This document shows positions 10,874-22,700 of a stretch of 64,000 nucleotides of DNA, in pieces; the stretch's first letter is position 1, and each line of letters opens with the position of its first letter. The position numbers and the translations under genes are program-made. The notes under the pieces were generated by a model. It was not told where the DNA came from and ran no database searches. It worked only from the letters and a program-made list of their open reading frames with translations. Location: contig NMRB01001185.1 of NCBI GenBank assembly GCA_002633025.1, positions 148,848-212,847 of the forward strand. Reading direction: 5' to 3'. Origin of the DNA: Notospermus geniculatus (Eukaryota; Nemertea; Pilidiophora; Heteronemertea; Lineidae).

Positions 10874-13800
10874 TAGCTTCGTGGCCTTCCCCGGTCTTTG
10901 CCTACCATGGGACAGAAAGACCTTGATCCCTCCTTGCTTCCCACGTCATATGTTTTCAAACTAGATTTGAATGGTAATCACTCTTCAGTCTCCATCTAAG
11001 TCAGCGTCAACCAATTTATGACAAGTGTCCTTGAAACATGGCAGTTTGTACATGTAGTACATGATACATTAAGATACAAGCAATTACACCGGACAAATAA
11101 AACAGACCCACACCCCTGAGTGTAACCCCCTCAACAGACGGATGCGGGTGAACTATACACCAACGGAACACTCCAAACTCTTTAACAAAAGAACAGCGGT
11201 GTTTAAACCAGCAATCATGCACTACAGAGCTGAAAATTACCGTGAATAATTGCGAATTAATCAAATGCATGAGTCGGATGTCGTGGCGGTCGAGACAATT
11301 TATTAGCTACCGAATTTCTGTAATTTGAATAATAGGGCTGGTCCATGTGAATCGTAATGAAGTAAGACTCTTTGGAGATAAGGAAGCTGGTAATGTAAGT
11401 AAGGCAACTGAGAGGGATGCTGGCGTCGTCTTTGGTATACGTTGACAAAACATCTTGTCAGCAATGGTCGTATTTGGTTCATGATTCATGATCGTTGCCG
11501 CGGAGTTGTTACAGTGGCGCAGTGGTAACATCAACGCCTATCACCTCTGAGGTCATGTGTCCAATATCCTGATTGACCTGTTCCTTGTTTGCGAGTGAGG
11601 ACGACTTTCTTCAGCAGCGCAGGTTTTCATCAGACGGTGCACTGGTTTCCTTCTGTATTGCTGTAAAACTACCCAAACCTGTCCCAGGTGATGCTGATGC
11701 TCATTCGTAATTATGTATGTATCGCACGCTCCATTTGTCTTCAATAATTTGCATAGGATGGCCATCCTTCGTAATCTTCTACACTCCGCCTCTCACGTTT
11801 GCTGTTGGGAATTTCTACCAAATGTAAAATCCCGTCAAACCGACGATGGCTTGTCATAGTCCATCAGTAATGCCGATTAATAACTGTACCTAAAATATCC
11901 ATACAGTCCACTCATCCACACGGTTCCCTCCACCCTCTAAATCACTCGCTCATCTGGGCTTCACCAATCTGAAACCCAAAACCATACAATTCGCGTATCG
12001 ACTGATGAAAAACCTTTCCCGATCCATCAAATGTGAAACCTTTTTGGCTCGTTTTTACTCCTCCCATGAAGTCACACAGCTTCACCTCAGGGATCCACCT
12101 TCCAACTTGTTTTTTCTCGGCATGATTCATACGGCCCCAGAGAATGAGCTACTTTTTCCGAGGTAACTGGCACCATTTTCAATTTTGTGTTTTTTTTCCT
12201 TCTCGACACTCATCTGCTGGTTTTGTGCCTTCTCTTTGCTAATGGTTACTCGACGGAGGGTCTGCACCCGTGGCCTTGTAGTGACGCCTGCCCTTGAACG
12301 ACCTTGTGCACCGTTTGCCATCGCCGCTCATGCCCCTTTGCCGAAAATATCGCCAGCAGAAAAGTGGTCCAATTTCATAACATGTAGGGCAGTCAAATAC
12401 CAATGTGAAAAAAAATCATTTTTGCTCAGGCATTCTAATTAATGGCGGCCTGGCCAATTGGTATATGGAACAACAAAATATCAACAATTTGTGGACGCTT
12501 CTGTTCCAGGACTGCGAAAAGCCATTACCGTCAGCGAATCTGCTCCCTACCATTGTTCGTTTGACCACCTTTGAAGCTTGCTTGAGAAAGGTGTTAGAAA
12601 ATCAATGGCACAAGATACTAACACCTCTCTCGGAAAGTACAGTCAGAATTACTCTTGGTGTTCTCTAATCAGAAGGCAATGGGTAACCTAGCTCCATTGC
12701 TTCTTTCCCTTTCTTAGAGAAGGACTGACGAACAAGTTGTCTCCATCCTTGTAAGAAAGATGCCTTGGTCGCTCCCGAGCTAAGTGCTTCCTCTTTTTGA
12801 ACACCTCTCCAGCCATTTACGCTAAGAACCGATTTTATGTGTGCCAGGCAAAATATAAAGGTCACCGTAACACTGCATCCAAAATAACACAACGGACTCA
12901 GCTGATGAAGAACGACTGCAGCGAGGAAGGAAAACTTGCACATCTTCGATAAAAGGCAAAGGTCATTCTCCTGCAGCGGCAGGGAATAAATAGCATGGCA
13001 TAGGATTGCGTAATAAGGAGACTATGCTAGCAAGGATCGAGAGAGTGCCTGTAGAGGGGGAAGCGATGTCATTCTTTCGGAATTGATTACCCTGTATCCG
13101 TTGTTGACGACGTATACCAATAACTGGCAGTGTAAAAAGAGGCCCAAGTATCGGCGTTCCGTTGACGGTGTGCATGTGCAATTTGAAGCGACATGACGGC
13201 AGCGTAGTTGAATCCTGGTGACGCCCACCAAATTAGTTCTTGAGATGGGTTCTGGTACAGAGATGGAATTATTTCTTTCAAGACGGGATGCGTATAGACT
13301 AAAGCCTTGATTCCTGTATCGGCAAGCCCCCAAACGCCATCAAGTTGCAGGTATGTGGCTCTGAGAAGGTGTGTCCCAGCAAGTAAGACCATTCTGAGCC
13401 CCTTTTATAAACGGAGTCAAATGGTTTCACCTCTTTGTTTGCCTGTGTCGTGTCTTGTAGCTTGCCGAGGGAGAGGTGGCCAAAGTTGGTCAAGATGACA
13501 CCGACCTCTCCACCCGATTCCAGAGATCACCTCATCATGAGTATGAGTTGGCCGTCTTTTGGTTCGATCGGCCAGACCGCAGAGCGCAAACCCCAGCAAT
13601 GAACAACTCTTTCTGAGAAGCAATTTCCACTCCTACCAGCCATGCATAATTCTGATACGACTTGATCGAATCTTTCATACTATCTGGTCCCTAGCTACTC
13701 GGGGCGGTTACCCCTGGCAATGGGGACTAATCACTCCGCGTTGCACAACAGCCATCTCTCCACAATGTCCTGCACCTCGAGCGTCGCTTCCATAATACCA

Positions 13801-14039
13801 CTTGCAATGACGGATTCTCGCCTCTCAATTAGCAGCGGTTTTGACTACACAATAGAGCGATGATTGTCCATAGGAAGAGTAGCGAGCATCTTTTAATTGT
13901 GCCTTGCATCAGGGGAGGACCTCTCGGGGGGGTTTGATTGCTCCCGATAGAGATGGACCAGCTGGGCTTGATGGATAAAGCTAAGCTACTTTGTCACTTA
14001 GAGCAGTGACGGCCTCCCTTACTCTGTCTTTTGTTCTAG
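10874..14039. other. Unassigned region with protein-like minus-strand ORFs
   Basis: Minus-strand open frames at 11942-12130, 12127-12321, 12665-12943 and 13087-13392 have balanced, protein-like composition. The first two overlap by four bases (ATGA on the minus strand), which could reflect a frameshift in a decayed single frame. I recognise no domain, cannot place convincing splice sites and see no matching partner frames, so they are not called as genes. A degenerate transposon or a few exons of an unknown gene are possible. Confidence 0.25.
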
Positions 14040-14074
14040 TGTCAGAGGAGTCTGACGCGAGTGATTATCTTTGG
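14040..14074 (+). CDS. Possible small NOL4 upstream exon (weak)
   Basis: A strong pyrimidine-rich acceptor (ctctgtcttttgttctag) precedes a frame reading SEESDASDYLW, which ends in phase 0 at a weak donor (tgg|gtacaa). Joined to the next exon at 16658 (phase 0) it would give an acidic Ser/Asp stretch. That loosely resembles the acidic stretch before the Ser-rich region in vertebrate NOL4 proteins. The donor is poor and the exon is only 35 nt, so it could be chance. Confidence 0.2.
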
Positions 14075-16420
14075 GTACAAAGACACCACAATCGGGGGAT
14101 TTCATTTCAAATGCTTTCTAATCAAGAGATCAAGGCTCCCCGGTTCTTAATTCGTTTTAATTTCTGTAGATTTTTATTCTGCGGCTTTATTCACAATTGC
14201 TACATTAAAACTGCTGACTTGGATACTCCTAGGGTCAGTTCTGTGAGTGTTGATAAGGCTGGGGTGTAGGCATCGCATCCAATACAAGTTCCATTTCACT
14301 CTATCTCGACTTTCGGATGGCCGCGACAGGAATGCAGCGATGATGACGTGAGCTCGAGCGACGCAGTCTCAGGGCACAGTTTGGGATATTGAGGATCCCA
14401 CGATCAACCGGAAGTACCTCCACCTGGCATGGTTCTGATTGGTTATCAAGGTTTCGTCGATCTCCTCTCGACCATCCACGGAATGTACATCATAAATAAA
14501 TGAGATCCTGCCTTGTCAATAAAATTTTTGCAACCCCACGCAGTTGTAAATGATCCCTCCTGCTCTACATTTCCCATCCTTCTGAAATTCGGTCGTTTTC
14601 GTCGGTGTACTGTAGTTACTGTTAAAACCCTCATGACATTCCGTGCAACATCATCACATGTGATGATGGTGCGGTGAAAAAATCCTCCATTTAAACCATA
14701 GTGCGTTCTTCGTTACCACTTTTTCGGCATTCTCAAACCATCTCCATGACATTTCAGAAAACAGCCTCCATGCTTTCATGGCTTTCAGTTCATGTTGATC
14801 GTTGTTCCTCACAGAACACAAAAGGAATTTTCTCTTGGTGTCTTTTCAACCCGAAGACCAAAACTTTTTCACTCAACTCAGGCATGACATTTAAGTCGAT
14901 CCTCTTATGAAATGTTCGCGAACACTTTTCAACGATAGACAGTCTTCTTGCACACGCTCGTCAAAAACGTATTAAATTACCATTTGTTCGCAAGCATTTT
15001 ATAAAGGTTGTTACATCGGCCCTGAGTGAAGTGGATATTTCGACAGCCTCACTCTTCTTAATGTGTTGCTGTTGATTGTTTGAAATGAGAAAAAGAGGTT
15101 TTCACTTAATCCAGTTGTGTTGAAGGAGTTAGCCATTATGTCTGATGACGATATGCCTGCAGCAGCAATCACGTGTTTATCACTCATTATTGTCCATTCA
15201 TTACTATCGTATACGTTTGGCAGAGTGTTTGAACGATCCCCGATTTGGATAGAAGGGGACAATGGCTTTTGACAAATACTGCTGAGGATGCAACTGTGGT
15301 TATAGAATAGGGTTCTAGTCATTACCAACTGATGTAGTTTATGCAAAACAGAATGGTGTTGGTTGATTTTGGGTGTAAGGACTGGTGGGAAGCTCCCCCC
15401 CCAGCAGGGGTTTTACCTCGCTCCTCTTCATCCACTCACTCTTTGGAGCGAGCGAGACCAACACCCTGATTGGTCGGAGGGGAGTTCACCGATTCATGCC
15501 TATAGCCGTCTCTTCTCCAAACTGACGTCGTTGCTTTCTCTCTGGCAGACGACACATGTCAATAGACATTCGATGGAATCCTTTGAATGATAAACTGAAC
15601 GACATATCTCAAATAGATATTCCAAGTCTGAAGTATTTTGAGAAAAATCGTTTGTCGATTTTCGTAAATTTCAGTTGCTTTCATCCCAAATGAACTGGTT
15701 GTTTAGAAAAATATTTGACGGTGAATCCTTTAGCTGGATGTGCAAGATAACATTTCTTCAAACAATTTCCTGCTGGCGTCACCCATTCGCAGAAATATCA
15801 CTGAAAATGTCGTCTGCTGCGGTTGGGTACTCTGTATCGTCTGCTCGAGTCACCTGACGCGAGGAAGCCATCTACATGTAAGATCAACCACACCGCAATG
15901 CAACTGCATCGCTTTCGTGAACAATGCCGTTTAATTTTTACCTCGTTTAAGAAGAACTCAATCTATTTCGTTAGAAACCTATTATATTCGTTCATGGATC
16001 TGTGTCGCTGGTTGTTTCTGTCTTGTGGGACTTGAATACCAAGCGTCTCTGATGTGGCGACACACAGAATGCCGCGAACACATCGGATAATTCTCAAGGG
16101 GTTGGAGATGACACGGTCTGCGTCATGACAACGACGGGATCTGGTTAATCAAGGTCAGGACACTATGATATTCTGAGGGCGGGGCGCCATCTTGGTGAAA
16201 AATCCACCTGCATAGTGCGACCATGAATGCAAGGGCTTTTTATGCAACACGTTTATGGTCTGTTTATCAGGCCTGACCTTGCTGCCAGTAGTCAGGGAAC
16301 TAAAAATTGATTACGAAAATTTACCGCCAAACATTCTAAACACAAGATGAGGGAGCTCAACACATCTTTCATTTAAAAAACCCCACAGCAATCGGAGAAA
16401 AAAGTCCAAGAAATACCGCT

Positions 16421-16510
16421 CCACCCAAGAATCGAACCCGGAGTCTCCAGCGTGACAGGCGCGCCTGTCACCCCTGTCACGTCGGGATACCCACCATTAC
16501 ACCACCGACG
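16421..16510 (-). pseudogene. tRNA-Asp-like pseudogene or tRNA-derived repeat
   Basis: On the minus strand the segment carries an A-box-like GGTGTAATGGTGGGTATCCC, then CCTGTCACGCTGGAGAC and a B box GGGTTCGATTC. These are diagnostic of tRNA-Asp (GTC). About 20-25 extra bases, including the perfect palindrome GTGACAGGCGCGCCTGTCAC, interrupt the anticodon arm, and the acceptor arms do not pair. It is therefore not a working tRNA. Confidence 0.6.
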
Positions 16511-16657
16511 GTTACACGCATGCGATCGGCAGACACATGAAGTGCGATCATTTGAATCGTGAAAACCTGAGGGCCCACTGCTGGGAGCCCCACGTGGGAA
16601 GCACGTTTTGAAACCCTTTTGCCCTGTTTTTCAAAGTTGTTTTTTAAATCTTTGCAG

Positions 16658-16757
16658 GATAGTATGTCAAGTGCCGACAGCGAGATGACCGGGGAACGCA
16701 GTTCCTCCCCGACTGGTGAAGAAACGTCAAGTCCCAAAGCCCCGGATTTAAAAATGG
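16658..16757 (+). CDS. NOL4: NOL4 exon A (Ser-rich)
   Basis: The acceptor is tttttaaatctttgcag and the donor atgg|gtaagt. The exon reads in phase 0 and encodes [18 protein letters not shown] and onwards. It ends with one base (g) of a split codon. The next exon starts with aa, completing GAA (Glu), so phases fit across a 17.8-kb intron. The Ser/acid content matches the region preceding the acidic tract in family members. This exon exists once in the window, although its downstream partners exist twice. Confidence 0.75.
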
Positions 16758-19700
16758 GTAAGTCCTCCATTCTTCATCGCTTCTTATTGTTCTTGCTCGT
16801 CTTCTTGGTCTATTCTCCTTCCCTGCATGCCCAGTTCTTCGACAACGATGCCGGAAGCACAACGCCCCAGCTTGAGGTAGGCCTACCCCACTAATACCAC
16901 GACCAGCATCACCTGCTCAGCTTGAGGTAGGCCTACCCCACTAACACCACGACCAGCATCACCTGGTCAGCTTGAGGTAGGCCTACCCCACTAATACCAC
17001 GACCAGCATCACCTGCCCAGCTTGCGGTAGGCCTACCCCACTAACACCACGACCAGCATCACCTGGTCAGCTTGAGGCACCCCACTCATGCCGCGGCAAA
17101 CCCGCTGAAGCCACGTAGACAACTCGCGAAGCGTAGAAAACCCAATCGAATCATCAATACATGCAATTAGGAAAAAAGTACCGAGTTTCAGCCACAGTGC
17201 CAAAACGACTATCATGACGTCACAGGGGGCATTCTCGCCCGTTTCTCGCCTCCGTGGAGCACACACCTTAAAGAACGGACCGTCTCCATGGTGACGGGTA
17301 CCAAGGAGTTATCTCAACCGGCTCTCGTCGTGTGCACCAGTAAGTCGGCACAATACCCGCTTCACTGTGGGCTAAAATCTGTTTTGTAGCAAATTGCATG
17401 TAAAGAGGCCGGGTAAACAGGCTCCATTGATTTTTCCTCGTCATTACAGTTTAGTGTACTTTGTCGACTTCACATGTTCAAGGCAGAAATTAACGTAAGG
17501 AGTTATGATTACTTCACCAGTAATGGTATTATGAACCAACGCAACTCGTCACCGGCATAAAAGAATACATTATGGTTTCTCGAGTTTGGACTTTTTGTCG
17601 TTCTTGATGCTTGAATGGGATCTTAGAAAGCAACCGTCTTTTTCTCTCCGCCAACGGCATCGATTTATTTTGGAGAATGCGATGAATGATGATTACCATT
17701 TGCCGAAAGCTTTGCTGATTTTATGACTGTGTGACTTAAGATAAATGCTTAATCATCGGGTGATTATGCTAATATATCGATGTGGGGTTGATACGGTGTG
17801 TCTTGGCCGTTCTGGTTGGGGATCGTCGCCAAACACTTGGCGCAATATGGGGCCACAACTCCGCAGTCGTCTCGGGAGTAGGGCCTACTTCCACCCCTTG
17901 GGACGGACGAACTCCTTGTCAACGTAGTACTCAGTACATGGCTCTCCGCCTTGCTTTCTGGTAATCACAAAAAAACAATCGCAGAGGCACCCGCTCTGTC
18001 ACGAAGCAAGACATTACGTAACAACTATGACGTAACAACTATGACGTAATTCTTGCAATCAAACGTGTTTCTTTTGCAACATAATCCCCTTCAAAGATGA
18101 CGATTCTTTATCGATTCTGCTCGTCACGAAGTCGGCGTGGTGACAGCCCCAGCTGCCTGGCAGCGGGATGACCTTTGGTACCCTCCCTTGGGTCCGCCAT
18201 AACTCAAGGTTTTACACAGTTTGCAAAGATGCCGTTTACAGTAAAAAAAGAACATTCATTATCATCTTACGCCTTACGACAGCCCGATGAATCAAATTCT
18301 TCTTCACTGATGTTCGGAGGTGAGCGTCAGCGATCTCATGATCTTGGCGTCCGTGTTGTAAGCTTGGCAAAAGAGGTAGCGCCAAGATTTCGACCAGGGG
18401 CCATATTTATGAAGCCTTCGCAACTTCGCGTTCACGCAAATCTATTGTAAGGCAGTCAGTGAACAATAGGGCATGTGCAGCCAAACAATAGATTTGCGTG
18501 AACGGAAAGTTGCGAAGGCTTCATAAATATGGCCCCACGCCTGGGAACTTATCTTGGCGTTTCTACCACTGGTATAAGTTTAACCCTGGCCAATTTACCA
18601 CTTATTTCAAGCGATATGTTACTAGAATATGAATGTCAGTCTTCCTTCCTGTTTGGTGATAGAGCTGCAGGAATCGGCGAGACCTGACGCTGTGGATGAA
18701 AAACTTTTGTGGTGACTCTGTACTTTAGGACCTCATCGTCCATTTCATATTGTAATTGTCCACCAGGCCTGCTCCGAGGCTCTATTGGTTCACAAGCTGT
18801 CGCCAATGATATTAAAGATTCTGGCTCTAAAGTCATTGTCCCTGCAGCCCGAGGTGAATAACGTTACTGAGGATGAGATGAAAAGAATAGTTCTGTTGGA
18901 CGCGATCTCGATATTGGTTTATTAAACCTATTGAACGGCAAATATGCTTTTTATCTTATTAAGGTAGCACGACTTCACAACAGAGGTATGTCAACTTGGA
19001 CCTTTGTAATTAACTTTCATATTGGAGCAGGCTACACGGCTTTGTTGGAATTTGAAGTCCTGGGCGGGGCACCGTCAGGCGGTGTTCCGATGCAGGAATG
19101 GTGCGTCAGGAATGACGGCGAATGGGGAGAACCAGGCAAGGGAGGTGTCACCGTTAAACTGGGTCATTCCCCTTGATGACGTCATACGGGGAAGGTAAAA
19201 GCTCGGGAGATTTATGTCAAGCAGCAACTGTGGCATACGCTTATTCTTCAACAGTTTGCCGTGTATGGCGATCATCCACAAACGTCTCCCCATCGGCATC
19301 AGTAACATTTAGCACAACTCACACCAGGACCCGGGGACCCGCTTACCCACTTAAAAACTTCCGGGCTACAATTACTACACGGCTCTTGACGTGTACCCGC
19401 CTCCTCCCCACGGGCCGGACCTGATGAAATAACCCCCATACAGCTGCAGAGTTATTAGGCCTAACCTGCCGGGGCCATTAACAAAGTTATGCTACAGTAG
19501 CTACCTAATGAATTCAGCCTATCACCATGGCTACGGGCACCCTGCTTATTATATTGTTCCTGATGTGGAACATATGTCCCCCATTGTACCAATGGCTATT
19601 GTTCCTTCTCCTGAAAGGTCACGCGTGAGTCCTGCCTGTCCCTCTTTGTCTGACCAAGCCATGGTCTCACCGCCCTATTCAACCCTCTGTCATTGTCGCC

Positions 19701-22700
19701 TTTGTCTTTGCCTATTACGTTAGCGGGCCGAGTCACAATGGGTACCATTAATTATAGAGGGGATGTGAGGTGAAAAGAGTGTACCGACACCTCTCACAGT
19801 CTCAATACCCTTATCAAATTAGCTCGTTTGTGTCATCATCTTGGGTCCGCTATGGTCGCATTCGCTGATTGCTGTTCTCCCTTTAATGTTTTCTTTGCAG
19901 TTTTTCACCTCAAACAACTATAGATTAAGTAATTACACTTATATTACCACATTCTTTTGCTTGGCCGACAGCGTTTGAGTGCTGACATAGCCACAAAACC
20001 AGCGCTATCTGCCCTTCGTTCCTTACAAATTCGCAATGACCGCACCCTTCTCGACAGGGACCAACCCTAGCACCAGACGACATAGCTACAACTCGGCACC
20101 AGATCCAATCCCTGCCTCCAAGCATCCGTTGTGTTAACTGTCTCCGGAAATTACCGAACAAACGGAAAAGGAACCGATTGCTAATGGCATTTTATCATGA
20201 ATCAGAAAAACCGAAAATTCTGCGGTCGGCACGATTATCGCATTCGGCAGAGCCGCGGTTGTTTTCGGGCATTTCCGTAGAATATTTTCGGGGATTTCCG
20301 TAGAGTAGTTTCGAAGGCTTCTTATGACAGAAAGAATGGGTGAAGGTTAATTCTTGGTGATGTCATCGAATTGAAGTAATTGCCCTGCTGTGATGAAGCT
20401 ATCATGTTCCAGGTCATCATCATCATGCAGTAGACCGGGCGATGAACGCCCTGGACAAACCTAGCGCCAGCTAGTGGCAAAGAACCACACTAATCTTGGC
20501 GAGACCCCCTCCAAGCAATGATTCTCACGAGAACTTTGTGATCGATGTCAGCCAAAACCTTCCAGCGCTCAACCTGTTACACCCGCCCATAACCTTTAGT
20601 GGCGTTGGTCGCCTGGTGTAGGCCTAAACAGCCAGCCCCGGCCTCGTCACCTCTTCACCATTGGTAACTGACGGCCATCGATCGTTGGTTTGATCCCGTC
20701 ATATTAATAGAGATCATTGTGTGCTACTTGATAGTCTCGCTGACACGAGGCACCGTCGTCATCCCGTGGGGAGCAGACGCCGACACGCCGTGTCAATGAA
20801 CACAATCGAATTCATGCATTCGCTGCCTCCGTGTCAAGCGACAATTCTTTGTCTCCCGCGTCAAGGACGCGTGTTTTTTGCAACCCATGGCGGCTGCGCG
20901 GATGTTAGCTTTCAGCGTTCCGATCTACGCCGATAGTTGCATCTGCAATCGCCACTCAGTGGAGATACGGCTCACTTTTCGTCTCCGGAACACATGCGAG
21001 ATAGCCCCTAATTAGCATAATCTCGCGAAAGCGCCTCTGGCGGCGAGGATGACCTATAGGCTGCGCCAGTCTCGCGCGTGCAGGCCCCTAAATGTTGATT
21101 TCTTCCCAGAGCGTGATCTCTTGTAAATATTCATCAGAAAAGGCCAGGGACGTCTCTCAAGAATGGCGAAGGCAAGTGAACAGGCAAGCGGTCACCAGCG
21201 ATACCACTACAAGCCAGGGGCAAAATGTAATGTAAATAATTCCATATCAGTTGTTGCCATTGAATAGTTGGATAATGCCAGGCCAATAATTTGACAATAA
21301 TAAGTGAGAAATAAATATAGAATTTTTAATAGCGCTGTGCCCAATATTTGTTCTGAACAAAATGACGAATGAAATGGAACTCATCTTCAATCCGTTACTT
21401 TTTCTTACGCTAACGTCATTAAGTAAACATCGGAGAATGGAAAACTAAACCAGTGTAAAACAATGCTGGAGATGAAGAGAACTGACAAGTTCTTTTCAAT
21501 AGTTAAGTCACAAAATCATATCATGTGACATTGAGGGAATCATGTGACATTCTCGATGCAGCTCATCCAAGGCGGCACATTCCTCTCGCTGAGGTATGGA
21601 TTACAGGTAATAGACAAAAGAAGGGGAATTATTTTCGAATCTTTTCTTGTAATTTGTTCGTCGTCTTCTTGAATTTCTAGAAATTCTTGTCAAGTTTATG
21701 CAAAAACGTACAATATTTGAGACTCCTCTGCTTACGTAATCTTTTGTCAACTCAATCCAAATCAAATTACAAGAAAACCCAATAGTTACTTCTCGTTCAA
21801 ACCGGTCATTAGCCAGGTATTTTTTGCAACTTGTTCTATTCGAGAATCTCTTGATTTCTGAAAGAGGAACAGATTTGAAGGCGATGTTATATGGACAATT
21901 ACTGTCGTGGCATTTTCACTTTTCTTGAACTTGTAACATACACAGCTCATTTGAAACAGTTCATTAGGACGACTGTGAGTGAGGTGGGTTCGATTACTGA
22001 GGTATCAATACGACCTTTTCCTCTGAGACTGGCATTAGATATGATTTATTTCTCGACTGAAGTTATATTTATTATGTTTCAATTAATGCTCCTTTTGTAA
22101 ATACTTGCACATTATAACCTTGCACCATGGACGGAGCTAGTCTGTGCATGCCCACCACCACACCCCTGCACCCTATCCCCTTCCGAAAAAATAGGCTCAT
22201 ATCATGATATATTCTCATCATTTGCCCCAAGGAACCGGAATTTTTCATTCAATTACATCCAAATCGATCTCTCTCGGCTAACATTGTCGAAGAAACACTC
22301 CGCAGGGCGTGGTACACAAAAAATGGCCCCCCATCACGATCCCCACCCTTCCGTGAGTTCAGCCGATCGTTCACATTCATAGACACGGTGCATGCTTCTT
22401 TGCACAACCACAGGTGCGCCAATAAATGAAATGAAGTGCATGCATTTTTCATCTTTTTATTTGACAACACGTTTCCAACTCAACAGATTTATACAGGCTG
22501 GCGTCAGGGTTTGCCTTTTGCGACAGTTATTTTGTATTGAAGTAATTTACATGCACATATCCACCGAGAGATTTATCGGCTTTGTTTGCGTTTATTTGGA
22601 GAAGACCAAGCTGCCATCGGCAAAATGTGATACCTCTGCCATGGCCTAGCGAAGAGAGAGCCCCCTACTGACAAAAGAAGGAGTCACAAGAGGCCTACTT

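Noticed and set aside
10505-10964. Long open frames on both strands (Met/Thr, Ser, Ile/Val runs)
   Set aside because: They are translations of the TCA/TCG microsatellite and have no other coding signal.
16658-16894. Single-exon reading of the frame past the exon A donor with a hydrophobic stretch
   Set aside because: The hydrophobic stretch lies beyond a strong gtaagt donor, and the spliced version fits exon B in phase; the extension is intron.
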